From contig NZ_JAENJH010000015.1 of assembly GCF_016595675.1 (NCBI RefSeq), forward strand, positions 1 through 64,000: 64,000 nt of DNA, in the 5' to 3' direction. Below the pieces are notes generated by a model. It saw nothing but the letters and a program-made list of their open reading frames with translations, did no database searches and was not told the origin of the DNA. The stretch is from Prauserella cavernicola (GTDB taxonomy: Bacteria; Actinomycetota; Actinomycetes; Mycobacteriales; Pseudonocardiaceae). Shown piece after piece: positions 1-8,091 of the stretch; within the stretch, counting starts at the first letter, position 1, and the number at the start of each line of letters is the position of its first letter. A program made the translations under genes and the position numbers.

Positions 1-3000
1 GCGTTGAAGAACATCAAGGGCGGCAAGATCGACACCCCGGACGGGGTGCGCAGCGGACCGGACCCCAAGCCCGGCAACACCGACATCAAGGGCGACAAGT
101 ACGACGGCCCCGGCAACAACGGCGGCAGCACCACCAGTAGCAGCGCCGACGGCGGCAAGACCGACCCGCCGCCGCCTCCGCCGCCCAGAAACGACCCGCC
201 GAAGAGCGACACCACGGGCAACCCGCCGCCGGGCGGCAACCCTCCCCCTGCGGGCAATCCGCCCCCGCCGAGGAACGAGACCAACAACGGTGGCAACCGG
301 CCGCCCGACTACGACGCGCGCGACCGCGCGCTGCCGGACGGCTCCAAGACCTGCGTGACGGACCCGGTGGACGTCGCCACCGGCGAGGTCCTCATGACCC
401 AGGTGGACCTGGTCCTGCCGGGCGACGCCGGCGACCTGGAGCTGTCGCGCACGCACCTGTCGTCCTACCGAGCGGGCCGCTGGTTCGGCCGCTCCTGGGC
501 GTCCACAGTGGACCAGCGACTGGAGTTCAGCGGCGACCGGGTGCGGTTCTACTCCGAGGACGGCATGGTGCTGGTCTACCCGCTGCCCACCGGTCAGCCG
601 GTGCTGCCGTTGGAGGGCCCCCGCTATCCGCTGTGGCGCACGCCGGAGGGCTACCGGCTCTCCACCGGCGAGCGCGAGCTGGACTTCGCGGGCGCGGGCC
701 GGATCGCGGCGCTCACGGCGATCGAGCAGTACGGCAGTCGTACGGAGTTCGCCTATGGAGCGGACGGCGCGCCCACCGCACTGCGCCGCGACGACGGCAC
801 CGAGATCCGCTTCGGCACCGCCGACGGCCGCGTGGTGACCCTCGGCGCGCCGGGTGCCGCTCCGCTCGTGCGCTTCGGCTACAACCGGCTGGGCCAGCTC
901 AGCGCGATCGCCGACTTCGAGGGCCGCCCGATGCGGCTGGACTACGACTTCGAGCACCGCCTCGTCGGCTGGCAGGACCGCACCGGCACCTGGTATCGCT
1001 ACGTCTACGACGCCGAGGGCCGTTGCGTTCGCACCGTCGGGGCCAACGGGTACTACAACTCGGCGTTCGCCTACGAGCCTGGCGTCACCCGCTACACCGA
1101 CGCGCTCGGCCACACGTGGGTCTACCGGCTCAACGAGGCGCGCCAGCTCGTCGAGCGGATCGACCCGCTGGGCGGTTCCCGCCGCTACGTCTGGAGCCGC
1201 TACGACCAGCTGCTGTCCCAACTGGACGAGCTGGGCCGCGAGACCAGGTACGACTACGCGGGCGGCGAACTCGTCTCCGTCACCAGGCCGGACGGCTCGG
1301 TGGTGGCGATCGCGCCCGCGAACCAGGGCGAAGTGCGCATGCAGGCGGGCGAGGGAGACGCCGCCGTCCACCGCCTGGTGCCCGCGGCAGACCCGTTCGC
1401 GGGCGTCCCCGGCGCCGCGCTGCCCGCCGAGCACGCCGTCGCTCCCGACCCGCTCGCCGACGAGCAGGCGACGGACGCATCGGTGCGCCCCGAGGAGCGG
1501 GACCTGTTCGGCCGTCCCCAGCTCGTCCACACCGCCTCGGGCGGCGCGGCCAGGCTGGGCTGGACGGCACAGGGTCGCCGGTCCTGGCGGATCGGCCCGC
1601 ACGGGCACCGGGAAGCCTGGATCTACGACGCCGAAGGCCAGGTCGTGGAGTACCGCGACGCGGCTGGCGGGGTGCGGCGCCGCGGCTACGGGCCGTTCGG
1701 CCTCGCCCTCGAGGACGTCGACGCCGCGGGCGCGCGCACGGTCTACACCTACGACGGTGAGCTGCGGCTGACCTCGGTGACCAACCCGCAAGGCCTGACC
1801 TGGCGCTACGACTACGACGCCGCGGGCAGGCTGGTGGAGGAGACCGACTACGACGGTCGCCGCCTCACCTACGACTACGACGCGGCCGGGCAGCTGCGGA
1901 TCATGACCAACGGCCTCGGCCAGCCCACCGTCTACGACTACGACGCGCTCGGCAACCTGATCGAGCGGCGCACCACCGAGGAGGCCACGCGCTACGCCTA
2001 CGACGCGCTCGGCAGGCTGATCTTCGCCGAGAACCCCGAGTCGCGCCTCGAGCTCGTCCGGGACGGGCGCGGCAGGGTCGTCGTCGAGACGGTCAACGGC
2101 ATCGGCGTGTGCTGGGACTACGGCGGCACGGTGCTGCGCCGCCGTACGTCGTCCGGTGTGGACAGTGAGTGGAGTCTCGACCCCGCGGGCCTGCCGCGGT
2201 CGCTGCGGATCGCCGGGCACGGCATCGAGTTCGAGCACGACGCCGTCGGCAGGGAGATCGCCCGCGGTGTCGACGCGGTGCCGGTACTGCGGCGGCGGTT
2301 CGACGCGGAGGACCGGCTCGCCGAGGAGGCGATCGCCGGGATCGGCACGCGCACGTACGGCTACCGGCCCGACGGCAGGCTCGCCGCGGTCGACGACACC
2401 ACGCGGCCGTGGCGGTTCGCGTTCGACCAGGCAGGCCGCGTCAGCGAGGCACGCAGCCCGGAGGGCGTCGAACAGTTCGCCCACGACGCGGCGGGCACCA
2501 TCGTCTCGGCCGCCACTCCCTGGGTACCGGGTCCCCGCGTCCACCGCGCCAACACGCTGCTCTCGGCGGGTGGCACCCGCTACACCAGCGACGAGCAGGG
2601 TCGCGTCACCGGACGCCACCGCACCGGCCCCGACGGCGAGTGGTCGTGGACCTACTCGTGGGACCAGCTGGACCGGATGCGCGGCGTCCGCACGCCCGAC
2701 GGCGCGCGCTGGACCTACCACTACGACCCGCTGGGCAGGCGGTTCGCCAAGCGACGCTGGGTCACCGGCGCCGGCGGCGACCCCGAACTCGCCGCCGACA
2801 CCCGGTTCCTGTGGAGCGGGTTCGACCTCGTGGAACGGGTGGAGCGCGGCGCGGACGGCTCACACCGCATCCTGACCTGGGAACGCCATCTGACCGACAA
2901 CCGCCCGATCGCGCAGGTCGAGCAGACCGGAGCCGAGACGCGGTACCGCACCGTGATCACCTCGCCCGCGGGCACGCCGACCGAACTGCTCGACGAGCAC

Positions 3001-3936
3001 GGCGCGCTGGTCTGGCAGGACCGCAGCAGCTTCTGGGGCGCGCCGCTGCCCGGCGCCGACACGGCGGCCGTGCCGCTGGCCTTCCCCGGACAGCACCGCG
3101 ACGAGGAAACCGGGCTGCACTACAACGTGTTCCGCTACTACGACCCGGAGACGGCGCGCTACCTCAGCCAGGACCCGCTCGGGCTCACCGCGGCGCCCAA
3201 CCCCGTCGGCTACGTCGCCGAGCCGCTGCTCATCGGCGACCCGCTCGGGCTCCACGGCTCGTGCGGCAAGACCGGCGGGCCGGACGCCCCGAAACGGCCG
3301 GCGCCGGACGACTTCGAGGTGCCGCCCGCCAAGCGGCAGGACAACGGCGTCGACGTGCTGCGCATGACGCCGGAGGAGTTCAACAAGTTCAAGCCCGAGC
3401 TGGACGGCATGATGAGGGCCGACAAGCACTTCTTCTGGTCCGGCGGCTACAAGCAGGGACCCGGCAACCCGGACGACAAGTACCTGCACTCGATCGAGTT
3501 CAAGGCCAACCAGGTCGCCAAGGAGCACGGCGGCAACACCCTCGAGGGCCTGATCGCCGACAACAAGCTGAAGATGCCCGGCTGGGTCGACCAGAAGATG
3601 ATGAACGATTCGGACAAGGGCTTCTGGTCGCACAGCGATCACGGCAGCTCGAACCAGGACCAGAAGAAGTTCGTCTCGGAGAAGTGGGACCACGCCTCGG
3701 AAACGTTCGCGAAGAACTCGAAGGACGCCTCGGAGACCCACGTGGTGTTCCCGGACAAGCCGGGTGCCCAGACCAGCACGGGTACCGACAACCCCGGCGA
3801 CATCTACGACTACCGCAGGCCCGACAACATCTTCGACAAGATCGAGTACCCGAAGCTCGAGGAGCAGGGCATTCCCGTCACCGAGCACAACGCCGAGACC
3901 GGGGCGACGCGCCCGTACCAGAAGCCAAACCCCTGA
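1..3936 (+). CDS. Rhs/YD-repeat polymorphic toxin with ADP-ribosyl cyclase-like C-terminal tip (5' partial)
   Basis: The frame is open to the window edge, so the N-terminus is missing; residues are counted from the TTG at position 4 (1310 aa). A Pro/Gly/Asn-rich linker (to about residue 100) precedes a DUF6531-like segment and many YD repeats. The conserved Rhs closing segment (RYYDPETARYLSQDPLGL) sits near 1045-1062. From about 1085 the sequence departs from the core, as in polymorphic toxin tips. Spaced residues match the human CD38 active site: W1145 in FFWSG, E1181 in NTLEG, W1228 in KWDHASETFA (CD38 has FWKTVSRRFA) and E1281 in FDKIEYPKL. This suggests an NAD-cleaving toxin displayed on an Rhs shell. 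The fold call is inference from motif order; the Rhs call is firm. No immunity gene follows on the same strand. Confidence 0.85.
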   Translation, partial: ALKNIKGGKIDTPDGVRSGPDPKPGNTDIKGDKYDGPGNNGGSTTSSSADGGKTDPPPPPPPRNDPPKSDTTGNPPPGGNPPPAGNPPPPRNETNNGGNRPPDYDARDRALPDGSKTCVTDPVDVATGEVLMTQVDLVLPGDAGDLELSRTHLSSYRAGRWFGRSWASTVDQRLEFSGDRVRFYSEDGMVLVYPLPTGQPVLPLEGPRYPLWRTPEGYRLSTGERELDFAGAGRIAALTAIEQYGSRTEFAYGADGAPTALRRDDGTEIRFGTADGRVVTLGAPGAAPLVRFGYNRLGQLSAIADFEGRPMRLDYDFEHRLVGWQDRTGTWYRYVYDAEGRCVRTVGANGYYNSAFAYEPGVTRYTDALGHTWVYRLNEARQLVERIDPLGGSRRYVWSRYDQLLSQLDELGRETRYDYAGGELVSVTRPDGSVVAIAPANQGEVRMQAGEGDAAVHRLVPAADPFAGVPGAALPAEHAVAPDPLADEQATDASVRPEERDLFGRPQLVHTASGGAARLGWTAQGRRSWRIGPHGHREAWIYDAEGQVVEYRDAAGGVRRRGYGPFGLALEDVDAAGARTVYTYDGELRLTSVTNPQGLTWRYDYDAAGRLVEETDYDGRRLTYDYDAAGQLRIMTNGLGQPTVYDYDALGNLIERRTTEEATRYAYDALGRLIFAENPESRLELVRDGRGRVVVETVNGIGVCWDYGGTVLRRRTSSGVDSEWSLDPAGLPRSLRIAGHGIEFEHDAVGREIARGVDAVPVLRRRFDAEDRLAEEAIAGIGTRTYGYRPDGRLAAVDDTTRPWRFAFDQAGRVSEARSPEGVEQFAHDAAGTIVSAATPWVPGPRVHRANTLLSAGGTRYTSDEQGRVTGRHRTGPDGEWSWTYSWDQLDRMRGVRTPDGARWTYHYDPLGRRFAKRRWVTGAGGDPELAADTRFLWSGFDLVERVERGADGSHRILTWERHLTDNRPIAQVEQTGAETRYRTVITSPAGTPTELLDEHGALVWQDRSSFWGAPLPGADTAAVPLAFPGQHRDEETGLHYNVFRYYDPETARYLSQDPLGLTAAPNPVGYVAEPLLIGDPLGLHGSCGKTGGPDAPKRPAPDDFEVPPAKRQDNGVDVLRMTPEEFNKFKPELDGMMRADKHFFWSGGYKQGPGNPDDKYLHSIEFKANQVAKEHGGNTLEGLIADNKLKMPGWVDQKMMNDSDKGFWSHSDHGSSNQDQKKFVSEKWDHASETFAKNSKDASETHVVFPDKPGAQTSTGTDNPGDIYDYRRPDNIFDKIEYPKLEEQGIPVTEHNAETGATRPYQKPNP

Positions 3937-3943
3937 CCGGGGC

Positions 3944-4321
3944 TCACGCCAGTGCGATCACCAGCACGCTGAGGGTGAGCAGCACGCTGACGGGCGTCTG
4001 GACGAGGCGCTCGCGGGAGCTGCGGGACAGCGCGTTCAGCACCACGCTGAGCGCGCAGTAGGCGAGCAGGAGCCAGGTCGCGACCACCACCGTGGTCGTG
4101 CCGCCGCCGGGCAGCAGCCCGGCCCTGCTCGCCAGCAGCGCCGCGAAGCCGAGGTAGAGCACGATCGCCACCGCGGCGGCCCGGCGCAGCCGCGGTGTCG
4201 GCACGCGCGTCTGCCCGCCCCAGGCGTACTCACCGACGGGCAGGCCGCCGATGATCAGCACCTGCATCACGGCGAGGCCGGCCAGCAGCGTGAACGCCGC
4301 GGCCAGCGCGACCGCGGTCAC
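3944..4321 (-). CDS. Small multi-pass membrane protein coupled to a PadR regulator
   Basis: A 125-aa protein with about four hydrophobic segments and a short basic loop (SRSSRERL) near the C-terminus. The GTG start at 4321 overlaps the stop of the upstream padR-like gene in a GTGA quartet, so the two are probably translationally coupled. PadR regulators are often paired with small membrane proteins or transporters that they control. No family is recognised. Its stop lies 7 bp from the end of the convergent Rhs gene. That orientation argues against it being the Rhs immunity protein, although this cannot be excluded. Confidence 0.7.
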   Translation of the reverse strand: MTAVALAAAFTLLAGLAVMQVLIIGGLPVGEYAWGGQTRVPTPRLRRAAAVAIVLYLGFAALLASRAGLLPGGGTTTVVVATWLLLAYCALSVVLNALSRSSRERLVQTPVSVLLTLSVLVIALA

Positions 4322-4854
4322 CGCTGCCCGCCGGGGGTGACATCGCGCAGCAGCTCGTCGAGCCAGCTCACGACCTGCTCGGCGGAGCGCACGCCGTAGT
4401 CCGCGGTGGCTCTCGGGTACCTCGACTCCGGGCCGGCGCCCTGAGCCCCGGCCTGCACCGAGCGAAGATCCTCGAGGTCGCCGAGCGCGCGGGCGCGCAG
4501 CGCGAGCAGCACGGCCCGCCGGTCCTCGGCGCGTTCGAGCCGGCCGAGCAGCAGGACCCGCGCCAGCATCGAGGCCTCGGAGTCCTCGGCGGGTGCGGGC
4601 CGCAGCATCCACTCCCGCCAGGCCGCCGTTCCCTGTTCGGTGATCGCGTAGCGCTTCGTGTTGCGCGCGGTCGCCGCGCTGGCGAGCAGCTCGACGTGGC
4701 CCGTGTCGTGCAGCTGCCGCAGGGCTCGGTGGATGCTGCCGTAGCTAGCGGAGTAGATGTGGCGCAGACCCGACGCGAAGCGGGAGTGCACGTCATATAG
4801 CGACAGCGGCTCTGCCAGCAACAATCCGAGAATCAGGAACTTCACGCGGTCCAA
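4318..4854 (-). CDS. PadR-family transcriptional regulator
   Basis: A 178-aa protein. Residues 1-80 form the PadR winged helix (FLILGLLLAEPLSLYDVHSRF, then SYGSIHRALRQLHDTGHVEL and a KRYAITEQG wing). A helical C-terminal dimerisation region follows. The start is TTG at 4854, two bases from a perfect inverted repeat that covers its leader, so autoregulation is likely. It is followed by a membrane protein gene overlapping by 4 bp, and the same site could also act on the divergent YihY-like gene. Confidence 0.85.
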   Translation of the reverse strand: MDRVKFLILGLLLAEPLSLYDVHSRFASGLRHIYSASYGSIHRALRQLHDTGHVELLASAATARNTKRYAITEQGTAAWREWMLRPAPAEDSEASMLARVLLLGRLERAEDRRAVLLALRARALGDLEDLRSVQAGAQGAGPESRYPRATADYGVRSAEQVVSWLDELLRDVTPGGQR

Positions 4855-4855
4855 T

Positions 4856-4872
4856 ATATCTCAGAGAGATAT
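4856..4872. promoter_or_regulatory. PadR-type operator (ATATCTC-AGA-GAGATAT)
   Basis: A perfect 7-3-7 inverted repeat, ATATCTCAGAGAGATAT, lies in the divergent space and abuts the TTG start of the PadR gene. AT-rich inverted repeats of this kind are typical PadR operators. Binding would block the ribosome site or a leaderless start of the regulator. Function is inferred. Confidence 0.6.
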
Positions 4873-4944
4873 GGTGGCGTGACGATCTCGGCGTCCCGGT
4901 GTCTTCACCACGACGAGAGCAGGCAGGAAGGGTGTGCGCGTTCC

Positions 4945-5901
4945 ATGTCCCGAATCCGCAGGTTGTGGCGCCGCGTGTCGCGGTCGCGCGGGTGGCGCCG
5001 AGCAGGTCTCACGCTGGCCCGCTACCGCGAGCGCGACGGCGACCACTACGCGGCCGCGGTCACGTTCTTCACGCTGCTGTCGATGGTGCCCCTGCTGATG
5101 ATCGCCGTGTCGGTCGCCGGGTTCGTCCTGGCGGGCGACCAGGCGCTCGCGACGCAGTTGGACCGCGCACTCGACCAGGCCCTGCCCGCGGCGGCCGCCG
5201 ACCAGATCTCGGTGATCATGAACGTGGTCGTGGAGGAACGCGGCAGGCTGGGAGTGCTCGCGCTGGCCGTGTGCGTGTACTCGGGCTGGAACTGGATCAG
5301 CAACCTCAGGGACGCGGTGACCGCACTGCTCGGCCAGGCCCGCGAACAGCGGCCCATGCTGCGCACCGTCCTTGCCGACGTCGGCACCCTGCTCGGCGTG
5401 GGTCTCGCGCTGCTCGTGTCGTTCGGACTGGCCGCGCTGACGGGCGCGGCGGGAACCCAGCTGCTGGCGTGGACGGGCCTGGCGGGCACCACCGGCGCGC
5501 ACGTGCTGCTGGTGGCGGGCTCGCTGCTGCTCGGACTGGTGGCGAACTGGCTGGTGGTCGCCTGGTGCCTGGCCAAGCTCCCCCGCACCCGGCGACCGGT
5601 GACGGAGGGACTGCGCGCCGCCGCGGGCGCGGCCGTGGGACTGGCCGCGCTCCAGCAGGCCGGCGGTCTCTACATGCGCCTGCTCGGCCACTCCCCCGCC
5701 GTTGCCACGCTCGGCGCGCTCGTCGGGCTCTTGTTGTTCGTCTACCTCGTGGTGCGCTGGCTGATGCTGGTGACGGTGTGGACCTCCACGCGTGAGGAAC
5801 CGGCCGACGGCGGCCTTGCGTCCGAAGCGGGCCACGCGAGCGCGACGCTCGCGGCGGGCGCGTCGGCGGGTGTGGTCCTCCGGACCCTGTCAGGCCGGTG
5901 A
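4945..5901 (+). CDS. YihY/BrkB-family inner membrane protein
   Basis: A 318-aa protein with about six membrane segments. Hallmarks of the YihY/UPF0761 family are present: a basic N-terminus, YAAAVTFFTLLSMVPLLM in the first membrane region, and YSGWNWISNLRDAVTALLG. The ATG at 4945 is chosen because an AGGAAGG lies upstream (about 13 nt) and the family begins near here; an upstream in-frame GTG at 4879 would add 22 residues of unlikely sequence. The molecular function of the family is not settled. Confidence 0.8.
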   Translation: MSRIRRLWRRVSRSRGWRRAGLTLARYRERDGDHYAAAVTFFTLLSMVPLLMIAVSVAGFVLAGDQALATQLDRALDQALPAAAADQISVIMNVVVEERGRLGVLALAVCVYSGWNWISNLRDAVTALLGQAREQRPMLRTVLADVGTLLGVGLALLVSFGLAALTGAAGTQLLAWTGLAGTTGAHVLLVAGSLLLGLVANWLVVAWCLAKLPRTRRPVTEGLRAAAGAAVGLAALQQAGGLYMRLLGHSPAVATLGALVGLLLFVYLVVRWLMLVTVWTSTREEPADGGLASEAGHASATLAAGASAGVVLRTLSGR

Positions 5902-5907
5902 CCCGGC

Positions 5908-5928
5908 CCTCGGGCTCAGCGCCCGAGG
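5908..5928. terminator. Hairpin between convergent genes
   Basis: CCTCGGGC-TCAGC-GCCCGAGG forms a perfect 8-bp stem between the YihY-like gene and the convergent hydrolase, overlapping the hydrolase stop codon. There is no clear U tract, so it is only a possible bidirectional terminator. Confidence 0.4.
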
Positions 5929-6881
5929 ACCCTCCGGAGCCACGGCACCCGCGCAGCGCGGGCCGCGGCCGAGATCGCCGCATCCGGAGCCAGGAGGTCG
6001 AACCCGTGGAAGGCGCCCGGCCAGACGTGCAGCTCGGCCTGTCCGCCCGCCTGCCACAGGCGCGTGGCGTAGTCGACCACCTCATCGCGGAAGGTCTCCG
6101 CCGAGCCGACGTCGAGAAACGTCGGCGGTAGACCGGAGAGGTCCTCGGCGCGCGCGGGCGCGGCGTACGGCGAGACCTCGGCCGTGCCCCGCTGATCACC
6201 GAGCAGCGCGCTCCAGCCCTGCTCGTTCGCGGCGCTGTCCCAGATCCCCAGCCCCGTCATCTGCCGCGCCGACACGGAGTCGTTGCGGTCGTCGAGCATC
6301 GGGCACAACAGCACCTGCGCCGCGAGGGTGGGGCCACCGCGATCACGGGCGAGCAGGGCGGTCGCCGCGGCGAGGCCACCGCCCGCGCTGACACCGGCCA
6401 GCACGATCGGGCCCGGCGCGAACTCCTCGGCCGTCCACAGCAGACCGGCGTAACAGTCCTCGACCGGCGCCGGGTGCGGGTGTTCCGGCGCGAGGCGGTA
6501 GTCCACCGAGACGACGGCCAACCCGAGCTGCGCGGCCCAGCCGAGGGCGAAGGCCACGTCGGGGGAACGGTTGTCGCCGACGATCATCCCGCCGCCGTGG
6601 ACGAAGTAGATCACGCCGGTCGCACCGCTGTCCGTTCGGCAGACGAGCAACCCGAGCCGGGACCCATCGGACCGGGGCACGCTCACGTCCTCGATCTCGA
6701 AGTGCCCGTCGCGGCGCAGTTGCTCGTCGGTCAGATCGCGTTCGGCGTTCTCCGCCCGGCGAGCGGCGAGGTCCGCATCCGGCGAGCGCTTCGACAACTC
6801 CTCCCGCAGTTCCTCCAACGCCACCGCGAGTTCGGGATCGAACGGCGGCGGCGTGAGCGCTCCTTCGGCGTGTCCCAACAC
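5916..6881 (-). CDS. Alpha/beta hydrolase, hormone-sensitive-lipase type esterase
   Basis: A 321-aa cytoplasmic esterase. It has the HSL-family oxyanion motif HGGG (VIYFVHGGGMIVGD), the nucleophile elbow GVSAGGG, an acid in the FLDVGSAETFRDE segment and the histidine in WPGAFHGFD. YRLAPEHPHPAP is also typical of the family. The start is GTG at 6881 with GGAGG 4 nt upstream; the adjacent TTG codon would give better spacing. No substrate can be assigned. The gene is divergent from the lipoprotein hydrolase, with a 6-5-6 inverted repeat between them. Confidence 0.88.
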   Translation of the reverse strand: MLGHAEGALTPPPFDPELAVALEELREELSKRSPDADLAARRAENAERDLTDEQLRRDGHFEIEDVSVPRSDGSRLGLLVCRTDSGATGVIYFVHGGGMIVGDNRSPDVAFALGWAAQLGLAVVSVDYRLAPEHPHPAPVEDCYAGLLWTAEEFAPGPIVLAGVSAGGGLAAATALLARDRGGPTLAAQVLLCPMLDDRNDSVSARQMTGLGIWDSAANEQGWSALLGDQRGTAEVSPYAAPARAEDLSGLPPTFLDVGSAETFRDEVVDYATRLWQAGGQAELHVWPGAFHGFDLLAPDAAISAAARAARVPWLRRVLGR

Positions 6882-6929
6882 GAAACCTCCAGTGAAAACT
6901 GTGCCCTCGCGGCACGGTCAAGTCCTGCG

Positions 6930-6946
6930 ATGTCCCTAAAGGACAT
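6930..6946. promoter_or_regulatory. Inverted repeat ATGTCC-CTAAA-GGACAT
   Basis: A perfect 6-5-6 inverted repeat lies in the 222-bp space between the divergent hydrolase genes (6882-7103), 49 bp upstream of the esterase start. It is a plausible operator for an unlinked regulator. Nothing else was recognised in this gap. Confidence 0.4.
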
Positions 6947-7103
6947 TGTGCCCGCACTGAAGCCTGGACGGCTCGTCCCCCGTGGGAGCTACATCCGGGT
7001 GTCCACCGCGAGGTGACGACTCCGGGACGCAGAATCCGTAGTTTTCATTACGGCCGCAGCACACGAACCGCGGTGGTCGCCGCAGAACTTCCAGGAGAAC
7101 TCG

Positions 7104-8015
7104 ATGAACCGCAATGTCAAAGCATCCGCCGTCTTCGCGCTGGCCGTCAGCGTTGCGGGTGTGGCACTGACTGGCTGCGACGAAGGCTCGACCGCCGAGC
7201 CGAAAGCCCCCGCCTCCGCCGCCGCGTCCGAGGAGCAGGGCGAAGACCTCGTCACCGGAACGCAGAAGATCCAGGTCGAGGGCTCGTCGGTGAACGTGTC
7301 CTGCACCGGCGAGGCAGCCGAGGGCAAACCGGTGATCATCCTCCTGCACGGTGGCGGAGACTCCCTCGACACGTTCGCCGACCTGCAGAAGACACTCGGC
7401 GAGCAGGACCGCGTCTGCTCCTACGACCGGCTCGGTGCCGGCGCCAGCGACCAGCCCGACGGACCGCAGTCCTTCGACAGCACCGGCGCCATCCTCACCG
7501 GCGTGATCGACCAGGTCGCCGGCGACGCCCCCGTGGTCCTCGCGGGGCACTCCCTCGGCGGCCTCATCGCGGGCCGCTACGCGCCCGAGCACACCGACCG
7601 CGTCGCGGGCCTCGTGCTCCTGGACGCCACCTCCCCCACCCAGATCGCCGACTTCGAACGCGAGGTCCCCGCCGACGCCACCGGCCCCGCCGCCGAGGTC
7701 AAGGCCCAGACCCTCGCCATCTTCGAGGGCCAGAGCCCCGAGCAGCTCGTGATCCCCGACGCCGAGGTCGGCTCCGCCGGCGACATCCCCGTCGAGGTCA
7801 TCCAGCACGGCAAGCCCTACCTCTCCGCCATCCCCGAGTACGGAGCAGGCCTCGAGCAGGCCTGGGCCGACGGCCAGGAGAAGTGGCTGGCGCTCTCCAG
7901 CAACAGCAACCTGAGCTCCGCCGCCAACAGCGAGCACTACATCCACGTCGACGAGCCCGACGTCGCGATCGACGCCATCCAGCGCGTCGTCTCGGAATCG
8001 GCGAAGTCCGAGTAA
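7104..8015 (+). CDS. Secreted lipoprotein alpha/beta hydrolase
   Basis: A 303-aa protein with a lipoprotein signal peptide (MNRNVK start, hydrophobic stretch, lipobox LTGC), so it should be anchored outside the membrane. The hydrolase core shows LLHGGGDS, the nucleophile elbow AGHSLGG (Ser about 150) and a histidine near the C-terminus in SEHYIHVDEP. AGGAG lies about 8 nt before the ATG. The substrate is unknown. A strong hairpin terminator follows. Confidence 0.87.
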   Translation: MNRNVKASAVFALAVSVAGVALTGCDEGSTAEPKAPASAAASEEQGEDLVTGTQKIQVEGSSVNVSCTGEAAEGKPVIILLHGGGDSLDTFADLQKTLGEQDRVCSYDRLGAGASDQPDGPQSFDSTGAILTGVIDQVAGDAPVVLAGHSLGGLIAGRYAPEHTDRVAGLVLLDATSPTQIADFEREVPADATGPAAEVKAQTLAIFEGQSPEQLVIPDAEVGSAGDIPVEVIQHGKPYLSAIPEYGAGLEQAWADGQEKWLALSSNSNLSSAANSEHYIHVDEPDVAIDAIQRVVSESAKSE

Positions 8016-8032
8016 CGAGCCGGCCCACGAGA

Positions 8033-8071
8033 AAAGGCCTGCCCCGGCGTCCGGCGCCGGGGCAGGCCTTT
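8033..8071. terminator. Bidirectional rho-independent terminator
   Basis: A perfect 17-bp stem (8033-8049 with 8055-8071) with a 5-nt loop, ending in TTTCTT on the + strand and having A-rich sequence on the other side. It separates the lipoprotein hydrolase from the convergent protease gene. Confidence 0.85.
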
Positions 8072-8091
8072 CTTCGTCGCACCACTCGTGC

